From SAR86 cluster bacterium (GTDB lineage Bacteria > Pseudomonadota > Gammaproteobacteria > Magnimaribacterales > D2472), in the NCBI GenBank assembly GCA_016779505.1, contig JADHNM010000057.1:1-5672 (forward strand): a stretch of DNA of 5,672 bases, in the 5' to 3' direction. The notes below the pieces were generated by a model, which ran no database searches, was not told where the DNA came from, and saw only the letters and a list, made by a program, of their open reading frames with translations. Each line of letters begins with the position of its first letter. Position 1 is the stretch's first letter. The translations under genes and the position numbers were made by a program. Below, piece by piece: positions 1 through 5,672 of the stretch.

Positions 1-18
1 ACTCGTGAGGCTTGATCA
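1..18 (+). rRNA. rrl: 23S ribosomal RNA, 3' terminal bases only (partial)
   Basis: The first bases read CTCGTGAGGCTTGATC, close to the conserved 3' end of gammaproteobacterial 23S rRNA (E. coli ends CCGTGAGGCTTAACCTT). This strand closes helix 1 with the 5' end of 23S, which lies outside the window. The complete 5S gene 70 bases downstream in the same orientation supports the call. The exact mature 3' end is uncertain by a few bases. Confidence 0.75.
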
Positions 19-88
19 TGTAACCTTAAAAAAGGTTCCATTGTTCAGGAATAACATATTTGTAGTGAAAAAGAATTACATACCAGTT
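19..88 (+). other. 23S-5S internal transcribed spacer with two small hairpins
   Basis: This 70-base AT-rich spacer separates the 23S and 5S genes and holds no tRNA gene. Two inverted repeats are visible. AACCTT (22-27) pairs perfectly with AAGGTT (32-37) across an all-A loop. TGTAGT (61-66) pairs with ATTACA (75-80), including one G-U pair, around an A/G-rich loop. Such elements in a pre-rRNA spacer are plausible places for RNase processing between 23S and 5S, but that role is inferred from position only. Confidence 0.5.
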
Positions 89-207
89 TGCCTGATGACA
101 ATAGCAGTTTGGTACCACCTGATCCCATCTCGAACTCAGCAGTGAAACGAACTAACGCCGATGGTAGTGCAAGGTCTCCTTGTGTGAGAGTAGGTAATCG
201 TCAGGCT
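89..207 (+). rRNA. rrf: 5S ribosomal RNA
   Basis: This is a complete 5S rRNA of about 119 bases, a component of the large ribosomal subunit. The closing helix I is clear: bases 90-98 pair with 198-206, with a single G-U pair. The conserved loop C segment CGAACTCAG (131-139) and AGTGAAACG are present. So are the two strands of loop E, GATGGTAGT (160-168) and GAGAGTAGG (186-194). The sequence aligns base for base in length with E. coli 5S. It is the last gene of the rRNA operon and is followed about ten bases later by a terminator. The mature ends could shift by one or two bases. Confidence 0.97.
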
Positions 208-216
208 TTTTTCTTT

Positions 217-251
217 AAAAGGCTCTCAGATTCTCTGAGAGCCTTTTTTTT
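217..251 (+). terminator. Rho-independent terminator of the rRNA operon
   Basis: A perfect 10-bp stem, GGCTCTCAGA (221-230) with TCTGAGAGCC (234-243), has a 3-base loop (TTC). Four A-T pairs extend its base (217-220 with 244-247), and it runs into a tract of eight T (244-251). This is a textbook strong intrinsic terminator for transcripts from the rRNA operon. Its end lies only 16 bases before the next start codon, so the following genes need their own promoter or read-through. Confidence 0.94.
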
Positions 252-252
252 G

Positions 253-267
253 TATTAAAATAACTAA
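253..267 (+). promoter_or_regulatory. Possible -10 element for the NTF2-coaE-yacG unit
   Basis: Only 16 bases separate the terminator from the start codon at 268. They contain TAAAAT (256-261), which matches five of six bases of the sigma-70 -10 consensus. A transcript from it would begin near the A of the ATG, so the mRNA would be nearly leaderless. No good -35 hexamer is seen; it would fall inside the terminator stem around 233-238. Any AT-rich stretch can show such a match, so this is a weak call. Confidence 0.2.
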
Positions 268-708
268 ATGGATATTACTGAAATCTCAGATCGCATGGAA
301 ATCGAAAAGCTTGTTACCGATTATGCCACTGCTGTTGATACCAAAAATTTTCAAGACTTCAATAATTTATTCACAAAAGATGCTCATATTGATTACACAG
401 CAGTTGGGGGCATAGCAGGCAATCTTCAAGAAATCATTAAGTACCTGGAAACAGCATTAGATCATTTCCCAAATTACCAGCATTTAATTTCAAATATTTC
501 CCTCATCCTAGATGGTAATTTCGCTTCTGGAAAAGTGATGTGTTTTAATCCTATGCAAACAGAAGATGATCAAGTCTTTTTTTTAGGTATGTGGTATCTA
601 GATACTTATGAAAAAATAAATGATCAATGGTTTATTACATCAAGAGTTGAGGAGAGTTCTTGGGCACATAATGTCCCTAGCTATATCAATGCTAAACCTC
701 AAAAATGA
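268..708 (+). CDS. NTF2-like / SnoaL-type alpha+beta barrel protein of unknown function
   Basis: This 146-residue soluble protein has no signal peptide or membrane segment. It shows the pattern of the SnoaL_4 branch of the NTF2-like superfamily: an N-terminal helix with a conserved Asp in YATAVDTKNF (Asp24), the LFTKDAHIDY segment (34-43) that starts the sheet, a QHLISNISLILDG stretch (71-83), and C-terminal strands FFLGMWYLDTYEK and WFITSRVEESSW. The fold is a cone-shaped pocket used by ketosteroid isomerases, dehydratases, cyclases and many uncharacterised proteins, so neither substrate nor reaction can be assigned. The start at 268 has no Shine-Dalgarno sequence. An ATG at 295 (Met10) is possible, but residues 2-9 extend the first helix naturally. 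Its TGA overlaps the coaE ATG by 4 bases, implying translational coupling. Codon use resembles the neighbours. Confidence 0.85.
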   Translation: MDITEISDRMEIEKLVTDYATAVDTKNFQDFNNLFTKDAHIDYTAVGGIAGNLQEIIKYLETALDHFPNYQHLISNISLILDGNFASGKVMCFNPMQTEDDQVFFLGMWYLDTYEKINDQWFITSRVEESSWAHNVPSYINAKPQK

Positions 709-1298
709 TCATTGGTCTTACTGGCGGCATAGGATCTGGGAAATCAGCAGCAGCAAATTTTTTTCATAGCGAAGGTGTGACTGTTCTAGATGCAGACCAA
801 CTTGCTAGAGAGGTTATTGAACAAAATACTCCAGGATTTCAAAGCATAGTTGATTATTTTGGTTCTGATATTATTGGTGAGGATGGTTCTATTGACAGAG
901 CAAAATTAAGACAAGAAATCTTTGATGACAAAGAGAAGAAAAAGGCTATAGAGTCTATTACTCACCCCTTGGTACGAGATTTGATGGCTGAAAGGATAGC
1001 GGCCTCAACTTCTCCATATTCAATTATTATGGTTCCATTAATTTTTGAAACTAATAGCATGAGTGCCTATAATAGGATCCTAGTTATTGACTGTGATACA
1101 AAACTTCAGCTTGAAAGAGCCACTCTTCGTGATAACAACTCAAGCGAGCAGATTCAAAAAATTCTAGATTCTCAATGCTCTAGAACAGAAAGGTTAAGTA
1201 TTGCTAATGATGTTATACCCAACAATGATACCTTGGAAAATTTAAAAACTAGATCTCTAGCCATGCATAAATTTTATTTAGGCCTTTGTAAAAAATGA
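705..1298 (+). CDS. coaE: Dephospho-CoA kinase
   Basis: CoaE phosphorylates the 3'-hydroxyl of the ribose in dephospho-CoA with ATP, the last step of coenzyme A synthesis, in the cytosol. The protein has 197 residues, a normal length. It opens with the P-loop in IIGLTGGIGSGKS (2-14; Lys13, Ser14). LDAD follows at 28-31, including the acidic residue that activates the acceptor hydroxyl. Next come ITHPLVR (85-91), VPLIFE (110-115) of the CoA-binding region, and the lid with LERATLRD (136-143). The C-terminal SIANDVIPNN resembles the family's A-D-x-x-I-x-N signature. The ATG lies inside an ATGA overlap with the upstream stop and has no Shine-Dalgarno, so translation probably depends on re-initiation. 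The stop forms another ATGA with yacG. In E. coli coaE, zapD and yacG form one unit; zapD is absent here. Confidence 0.97.
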   Translation: MIIGLTGGIGSGKSAAANFFHSEGVTVLDADQLAREVIEQNTPGFQSIVDYFGSDIIGEDGSIDRAKLRQEIFDDKEKKKAIESITHPLVRDLMAERIAASTSPYSIIMVPLIFETNSMSAYNRILVIDCDTKLQLERATLRDNNSSEQIQKILDSQCSRTERLSIANDVIPNNDTLENLKTRSLAMHKFYLGLCKK

Positions 1299-1462
1299 AA
1301 AAAGATTGTCCTCAATGTAAAAAACAAGCTGATTTAAGTCCAACTAATCCCTTTAGACCTTTTTGTTCAGAAAAATGTAAATTGATTGATTTTGGTACCT
1401 GGGCTAATGAAGAAAAATTAATAAGCAGACCGATTGACTCAGAAGATTTTTATGAAGACTAA
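1295..1462 (+). CDS. yacG: DNA gyrase inhibitor YacG, small zinc-finger protein
   Basis: This 55-residue protein begins MKKDCPQCKK. It has the four zinc ligands Cys5-x2-Cys8 and Cys24-x3-Cys28, spaced exactly as in E. coli YacG (15 residues between the pairs). The family hallmark around the second pair is present: PFRPFC (19-24), then KLIDFGTWANEEK (29-41) with Trp36. The C-terminus is short and acidic (DSEDFYED). E. coli YacG binds the GyrB subunit and blocks gyrase from binding DNA; the function here is by homology. Its ATG overlaps the coaE stop (ATGA), giving a coupled pair. No proper Shine-Dalgarno is visible; an AGG lies about 12 bases upstream, too far to be typical. The stop lies 7 bases from the convergent secA stop with no terminator between. 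At 55 residues it is slightly shorter than the 65 of E. coli, with the difference at the two ends. Confidence 0.95.
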   Translation: MKKDCPQCKKQADLSPTNPFRPFCSEKCKLIDFGTWANEEKLISRPIDSEDFYED

Positions 1463-1469
1463 GCTTTGA

Positions 1470-4187
1470 TTAAAGTATTTTCCATTCCCCTGTTTCAATT
1501 AGTGGCTCAGCTTTTTTATATTTTAATTCCTTAATCTCTTTGCCATTAGTAATTTTTACAATTTCATTTCTTTTTAATTTTGGCTCATCTATCTTGATTG
1601 TCTCAACTTTAGCCAATTGCTTTGGTTTTGAGTTTCGGTCGTTGCCTATAACTGGTTCAATTTGTTCTTGTTGAAGTTTCATTTCTCTGTTTTTCTGAGC
1701 CTCACGAGATCTTGCTTCTAACTCTTGTATCTCTTCCTCGCTTGCAAGCTCCAACCTAAATAGAACTTTAATTGCCTCGCTATTAATTTCATTTAACATC
1801 ACTTCAAACATCTCAAAGGCTTCACGCTTATATTCATTTTTCGGATTCTTTTGAGCATAAGCTCTCAAACCAACACTTTGTCTTAAGTGATCCATTTCAG
1901 CCAAATGATCTTTCCAATGAACGTCAAGAATTTGCAACATTACCTGTTTTTCAAGTTGAGCTAGATTCTCTCCAATCTTTAGGTATTTTTCTTTGTATTT
2001 TTTTACTGCACTCTCTGCAATCAGACTCGCAATTGTCACAGGGGTTAATTTCTGATCATTCTTAACTTTTGTCGAAATATTTTCTTGAATGAAATAATGA
2101 TCGAAGAGAAATTTATCTAATTCTTCAAGTCTCCATTGACTCTCTACTGAATCCAAGGGCACGAAATCATGAGAAACCGCATGCATTTCTTCATTAATTA
2201 ATTCATTTATTGCTTCAGAAATATTGTCTTCATTAAGAAGTTGATTTCTTAATGAATAAATTGCCTGCCTCTGATCATTTGCAACATCGTCATACTCCAA
2301 TAGGTTTTTTCTAATATCAAAATTTCTACTTTCTATTCTTTTTTGTGCATTTTCTATACCACGAGAAAGCATCTTATGTTCAATATGATCATCCCCCATT
2401 CCAATTCTTTCAAATAGACTTCTTCGACTGTCAGTTATAAACAATCTCAGTAAGTCGTCTTCTAATGACAAGAAAAACTTTGAATAACCAGGATCTCCCT
2501 GCCTTCCTGATCGACCTCTTAGTTGATTATCAATTCTCCTAGATTCATGTCTCTCAGTTCCAAGAATATGCAGACCACCAGCATCCAGAACTATTTGATG
2601 TCTTTTTTCCCACTCGCCATCACCAATATTTTCTTTGCCTCCCAAAACAATATCTGTACCTCTTCCAGCCATATTTGTAGCTATTGTAACTACGCCAGGT
2701 CGTCCAGCATTTGCAATAACTTCCGCCTCTTTTTCATGTTGTTTTGCATTGAGAACTTGATGAGAAATATTTTTTTTATTTAGCAAAGCGGAAACTCTTT
2801 CTGATGATTCTACCGAGGCTGTACCAACTAATATTGGCGCATTTTTTTTACGCAAGATTTCTATTTCCTCAATTAAAGCTTTAAATTTTGCATCTTGAGT
2901 AAGAAAAACCAAATCATCTTTATCTTCTCTAGCCATTGGTTTATTGGTTGGGATAATTGAAACATTTAACCCATATATTTCTGCAAACTCAGCGGCCTCT
3001 GTGTCAGCAGTGCCTGTCATACCAGAAAGTTGATTAAATAGTCTAAAGAAGTTTTGGTAAGTTGTGGATGCAAGAGTTTGAGATTCCCTTTGGATAGGTG
3101 TGTTTTCTTTGCATTCAAGAGCCTGATGAATACCCTCACTCATTCTTCTGCCTGGCATCGTTCTTCCAGTATGTTCATCAATCAATAGAACCTCTTGACC
3201 TCTAACCAAGTAGTGGATATTTTTTTTAAATAAGAATGCAGCTTTTAAAGTTGCATTTACATAACGCATAATCTTTAAATTACTAACTGAATAGAGGCTA
3301 TCTTCTGATTGAAGCAAACCTAGCTCTTCAAGATGTCTCTCAATAATCATGTACCCATCATCAGTCAGTTCAATGGATCTGTTTTTTTCATCAATGATGT
3401 AGTGACCTTTCTCTTCATCAAGCAGGGGCTCATCTTCAGTCCCTTCTCTCAATTGCTCTTTAAGATTAGGTATAATTTTTTTAATTTGAACGTAATAGTC
3501 TGCACTTTCGTTTGAAGGACCAGAAATAATTAAGGGAGTTCGAGCTTCATCAATGAGAATTGAATCCACCTCATCAACAATTGCATAATCTAATGAGCAC
3601 TGGACTTTATCCTCAGCACGAAGAGCCATGTTATCTCTTAAGTAATCAAAGCCCAGTTCACCATTAGTGGCATAGATAACATCGCATAGATATGCTGATT
3701 TTTTTTCTTCAAATGATTGATTTGAATAAATTACTCCAACGGTTAACCCAAGAGTTTCATATATAGGTCTCATCCAATCAGCATCTCTCTGCGCAAGATA
3801 GTCATTCACTGTAACCAATATTACTTTATTGCCATTTACTGCGTTTAGGTAGGCGGGCAGGGTGGCAACTAAAGTTTTCCCTTCTCCAGTTTTCATTTCA
3901 GCAATGTTCCCCTCAGAAAGAGCTATTCCTCCAAGCATTTGAGAATCAAAGTGTCTTAGGCCTGTTGCTCTGACGCTTGCTTCGCGCGTTGCAGCAAAAG
4001 CGTGAGCCAATAAATTAAAGTTTGAATCTTTTGAGGATTCCTTTAATTTATTCCTAAGGCTAGCTAACTCACTGTCACTAAGTTTTTTGTAATCTGGTTC
4101 AAGAGCATTAATTTGATCTACAGATATCTGCATGCGCTTTAATGAGCGTTGATTACTGCTTCCAAATATTTTGGTTAAAAATGACAT
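1470..4187 (-). CDS. secA: Protein translocase ATPase SecA, lacking the zinc-binding C-terminal tail
   Basis: SecA is the ATP-driven motor that pushes unfolded secretory proteins through SecYEG at the inner membrane. The 905-residue protein (E. coli 901) is full length and intact. It shows the N-terminal helix FLTKIFGSSNQR, the Q-motif region GLRHFDSQMLGG (76-87), Walker A EMKTGEGKT (97-105) and Walker B with VDEVDS (204-209). In NBD2 are TIATNMAGRGTDI (501-513) and the arginine finger motif QLRGRSGRQGDPG (555-567). The helical scaffold and two-helix finger include LDVHWKDHLAEMDHLRQSVGLR (in 754-775). After a charged, coiled-coil-like linker (about 813-870) the expected CxCxSGx8C[HC] zinc motif is missing. 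Residues 872-905 form a lysine-rich tail without cysteine (KRNEIVK...IETGEWKIL); the last cysteine is Cys359. The gene lies 38 bases after lpxC, with no secM between. The leader AAGATTAAACTC before the ATG has no clear Shine-Dalgarno. Confidence 0.98.
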   Translation of the reverse strand: MSFLTKIFGSSNQRSLKRMQISVDQINALEPDYKKLSDSELASLRNKLKESSKDSNFNLLAHAFAATREASVRATGLRHFDSQMLGGIALSEGNIAEMKTGEGKTLVATLPAYLNAVNGNKVILVTVNDYLAQRDADWMRPIYETLGLTVGVIYSNQSFEEKKSAYLCDVIYATNGELGFDYLRDNMALRAEDKVQCSLDYAIVDEVDSILIDEARTPLIISGPSNESADYYVQIKKIIPNLKEQLREGTEDEPLLDEEKGHYIIDEKNRSIELTDDGYMIIERHLEELGLLQSEDSLYSVSNLKIMRYVNATLKAAFLFKKNIHYLVRGQEVLLIDEHTGRTMPGRRMSEGIHQALECKENTPIQRESQTLASTTYQNFFRLFNQLSGMTGTADTEAAEFAEIYGLNVSIIPTNKPMAREDKDDLVFLTQDAKFKALIEEIEILRKKNAPILVGTASVESSERVSALLNKKNISHQVLNAKQHEKEAEVIANAGRPGVVTIATNMAGRGTDIVLGGKENIGDGEWEKRHQIVLDAGGLHILGTERHESRRIDNQLRGRSGRQGDPGYSKFFLSLEDDLLRLFITDSRRSLFERIGMGDDHIEHKMLSRGIENAQKRIESRNFDIRKNLLEYDDVANDQRQAIYSLRNQLLNEDNISEAINELINEEMHAVSHDFVPLDSVESQWRLEELDKFLFDHYFIQENISTKVKNDQKLTPVTIASLIAESAVKKYKEKYLKIGENLAQLEKQVMLQILDVHWKDHLAEMDHLRQSVGLRAYAQKNPKNEYKREAFEMFEVMLNEINSEAIKVLFRLELASEEEIQELEARSREAQKNREMKLQQEQIEPVIGNDRNSKPKQLAKVETIKIDEPKLKRNEIVKITNGKEIKELKYKKAEPLIETGEWKIL

Positions 4188-4225
4188 GAGTTTAATCTTT
4201 TAAAATTATATTGTTCTATTTAGAG

Positions 4226-5143
4226 CTATATTGCATCACCAAACGGAGCTCTAGCATACGATATGGGGGCAATTGATGAATCTTCAAATGTGACTACCTC
4301 CCACGCATCCTCAGATGCCAATATTTTTCTTAATAATTCATTGTTAAGAGAGTGACCAGATTTATAGCCTGAAAACTGACCAATAAGATTGTGTCCAAGC
4401 AGGTACAAATCACCAATAGCATCAAGCATTTTATGCTTTACAAATTCATCATCAAATCTCAGGCCTTCTTCATTTAGAATGCCAGTATCTCCAAGAACAA
4501 TTGCATTATCGGCACTCGCCCCCAGTGCCAATCCCCGAGATTGAAGGGCATCCTTGTCTTTTACTGATCCAAAAGTTCTTGCCCTGCAAACCTCTTTAAC
4601 AAAAGAAGTAGAGGAAAAATCAATTGATGATTTTTGAGCATGTTTTTTTATGGTCTCATTATCAAAGTCAATCTCAAATGAGACTTTAAAACCGTTAAAA
4701 GGTTTAATAGCTGCATATGTATCTCCGCGTTCAACCCGAACCTCCTTTTTCACTTTAATAAATTTTTTTAATTTTTCTTGTATCTCTAATCCAGCTGATT
4801 GAATTAAAAACACAAATGGACTTGCGCTACCATCCATAATCGGAATCTCAGGACCATCAACTTTGATAATGCAGTTATCGATCCCTAGTCCTGCGATTGC
4901 AGAGAGAAGGTGCTCAATAGTACCGATTTTGTAACCTTCCTTAAAAAGAGCGGTTGAAAGAGTCGTATCTCCAACATATTCAAATATAGCTGGAATGCTT
5001 ATCTCTGGATCTAAGTCTGTTCTTATAAAAGTTATGCCTGCATCAATCGGAGCAGGCAAAAGCTCTAATGTCATATCTTTGCCGCTGTGAAGACCAACAC
5101 CAACAGCTTTGATAGAATTTTTTATGGTTCTTTGGTTAAGCAT
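4226..5143 (-). CDS. lpxC: UDP-3-O-acyl-N-acetylglucosamine deacetylase
   Basis: LpxC is the zinc-dependent cytosolic deacetylase that catalyses the committed step of lipid A synthesis, so the organism makes a Gram-negative outer membrane. At 305 residues it equals E. coli LpxC. All catalytic positions are visible, shifted by one: Glu77 (general base) and zinc ligand His78 in TIEHLLSA, zinc ligands His237 and Asp241 in FVKHKMLDAIGDL, and His264 in YKSGHSLNN. Other family signatures are GVGLHSG (15-21), IPIMDGSASPF (100-110) and CRARTFG (186-192). The C-terminus SYARAPFGDAI differs from the E. coli LAFKAPSAVLA tail that FtsH uses to control LpxC level. Upstream lies rlmB rather than ftsZ; downstream, 38 bases away, is secA, probably in the same transcript. 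The start ATG follows an AT-rich leader without Shine-Dalgarno. Confidence 0.98.
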   Translation of the reverse strand: MLNQRTIKNSIKAVGVGLHSGKDMTLELLPAPIDAGITFIRTDLDPEISIPAIFEYVGDTTLSTALFKEGYKIGTIEHLLSAIAGLGIDNCIIKVDGPEIPIMDGSASPFVFLIQSAGLEIQEKLKKFIKVKKEVRVERGDTYAAIKPFNGFKVSFEIDFDNETIKKHAQKSSIDFSSTSFVKEVCRARTFGSVKDKDALQSRGLALGASADNAIVLGDTGILNEEGLRFDDEFVKHKMLDAIGDLYLLGHNLIGQFSGYKSGHSLNNELLRKILASEDAWEVVTFEDSSIAPISYARAPFGDAI

Positions 5144-5155
5144 TAAATTAATTCA

Positions 5156-5184
5156 AAGATAGTATTAAGTTCAGTTATTGTAAA
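5156..5184 (-). promoter_or_regulatory. Candidate sigma-70 promoter for lpxC-secA
   Basis: On the - strand in the 47-base gap between rlmB and lpxC, TTTACA (5184-5179; five of six bases of the -35 consensus) is followed after exactly 17 bases by TATCTT (5161-5156; four of six of the -10 consensus). Transcription would start near 5149, leaving a leader of only about six bases before the lpxC ATG. The spacing is ideal, but the gap is so AT-rich that a chance match is quite possible. Co-transcription from rlmB is the alternative, since no terminator is seen after rlmB. Confidence 0.35.
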
Positions 5185-5190
5185 TGAATT

Positions 5191-5672
5191 TTATGCTAAC
5201 TTCTGCCTAGCTATCTCAAAAAGTATGACTCCGGTAGCAACAGAAACATTTAGGCTATTGATTGTCATATTCTTAGATAAAGTGCATACCTGAGAGCATT
5301 TTTCTAAAGTTTTCTCTCTCATGCCATCTTCTTCAGAGCCCATAATCACAAGAATGGGTTTATTGAGATTTAAATCAGTATGCATTACATCTGCGTGCTC
5401 ACTTGTTCCTAAGATAAGATAGCCTAGCTTTTCAAAGTGCTTCAAGCTATTAATTAAGTTCGTTACCGTAAATATCTGAATCGATTCGGTGCCACCAGCA
5501 GAAACCTGTCTCACCAATGGAGTGATTGGGGAGCAATGATGTTTATTGATTATTACTCCAGCAACATTGCTAGCTGCTGCCGATCTAATGCATGCCCCAA
5601 GATTTCTTGGATCAATTACATTATCTATGACTAAAAATGTAGGATTTTCATGCTGAATAGTTTCCTCATATT
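5191..5672 (-). CDS. rlmB: 23S rRNA (guanosine-2'-O-)-methyltransferase RlmB, 5' end cut by the window
   Basis: The reading frame is open from the right edge to the TAA at 5191, giving the last 159 residues of a protein of about 243 in E. coli. It is a SpoU/TrmH-type SPOUT methyltransferase with all three knot motifs. Motif 1 is NVIDPRNLGACIRSA (17-31 of the visible part, Asn23 and Arg29). Motif 2 is LVIMGSEEDGMR (107-118, Glu113). Motif 3 is INSLNVSVATGVILFE (137-152). The segments VRQVSAGGTESI and TVTNL resemble RlmB rather than TrmH. E. coli RlmB methylates G2251 in the peptidyl-transferase P loop of 23S rRNA, using S-adenosylmethionine, late in 50S assembly. The missing part would be the L30e-like RNA-binding N-terminal domain. 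The TTG near 5517 is an internal Leu codon, not the start. The next gene, lpxC, begins 47 bases later on the same strand. Confidence 0.93.
   Translation of the reverse strand, partial: YEETIQHENPTFLVIDNVIDPRNLGACIRSAAASNVAGVIINKHHCSPITPLVRQVSAGGTESIQIFTVTNLINSLKHFEKLGYLILGTSEHADVMHTDLNLNKPILVIMGSEEDGMREKTLEKCSQVCTLSKNMTINSLNVSVATGVILFEIARQKLA

Noticed and set aside
295..297. Alternative ATG start (Met10) for the NTF2-like gene
   Set aside because: It has no better ribosome binding site, and residues 2-9 extend the first helix naturally; kept only as a minor possibility.
577..584. Runs of eight T/A (577-584; also 2770-2777 in secA) as programmed slippage sites
   Set aside because: Homopolymers of this length are expected in AT-rich genes, both frames are intact across them, and no overlapping product is gained by slipping.
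1463..1476. Hairpin between yacG and secA as a bidirectional terminator
   Set aside because: The stem is about 5 bp, almost all A-T with one G-U pair, and neither side has a real T tract; too weak to call.
2523..2783. 86-codon open frame on the + strand
   Set aside because: It lies wholly inside secA on the opposite strand, over the conserved NBD2 region; its composition is that of an antisense shadow and no family is recognisable.
3333..3515. 60-codon open frame on the + strand
   Set aside because: It lies antisense inside secA, is short, has no recognisable motif and no initiation signal.
5515..5517. TTG as start of a 108-residue protein on the - strand
   Set aside because: The frame continues upstream to the window edge and encodes SPOUT motif 1 (NVIDPRNLGACIRSA), so this TTG is an internal leucine codon of rlmB.
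1..5672. Mobile element, CRISPR, phage or defence system
   Set aside because: No direct repeat array, transposase, integrase, terminal inverted repeats or unusual base composition is seen; nearly all sequence is accounted for by core genes.

Overview
This window looks like ordinary core chromosome of an AT-rich, compact-genome gammaproteobacterium. A marine, streamlined lineage of the SAR86 kind would fit, but that placement is a guess from gene content, base composition and tight packing. The gammaproteobacterial call rests mainly on gene order. In E. coli, lpxC-secM-secA-mutT runs one way and coaE-zapD-yacG runs towards it on the other strand. Here lpxC-secA and coaE-yacG keep that convergent layout, with secM, mutT and zapD gone. 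Stop codons TAA, TGA and TAG are all used, consistent with the standard bacterial code.

Layout, left to right. Bases 1-251 are the tail of a ribosomal RNA operon: the last bases of 23S rRNA, a short spacer with two small hairpins, a complete 5S rRNA and a strong intrinsic terminator. Immediately after it, on the + strand, is a three-gene unit joined by two 4-base ATGA overlaps: an NTF2/SnoaL-like protein of unknown function, coaE (last step of coenzyme A synthesis) and yacG (55-residue zinc-finger gyrase inhibitor). The - strand carries secA (Sec translocase motor), lpxC (committed step of lipid A synthesis) and, at the right edge, the 3' two thirds of rlmB (23S rRNA 2'-O-methyltransferase). 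secA and yacG converge with 7 bases between them.

The genes serve basic functions: ribosome RNA and its modification, coenzyme A supply, gyrase control, protein export and outer-membrane lipid A synthesis. lpxC and secA are 38 bases apart and probably co-transcribed; a candidate promoter sits in the 47 bases between rlmB and lpxC. None of the five visible start codons has a convincing Shine-Dalgarno sequence.

I see no mobile element, CRISPR array, phage gene or new defence-like system. The points most worth checking are the SecA C-terminus, which lacks the cysteine zinc-binding tail and ends in a different lysine-rich segment, and the stripped-down version of the lpxC-secA/coaE-yacG neighbourhood.
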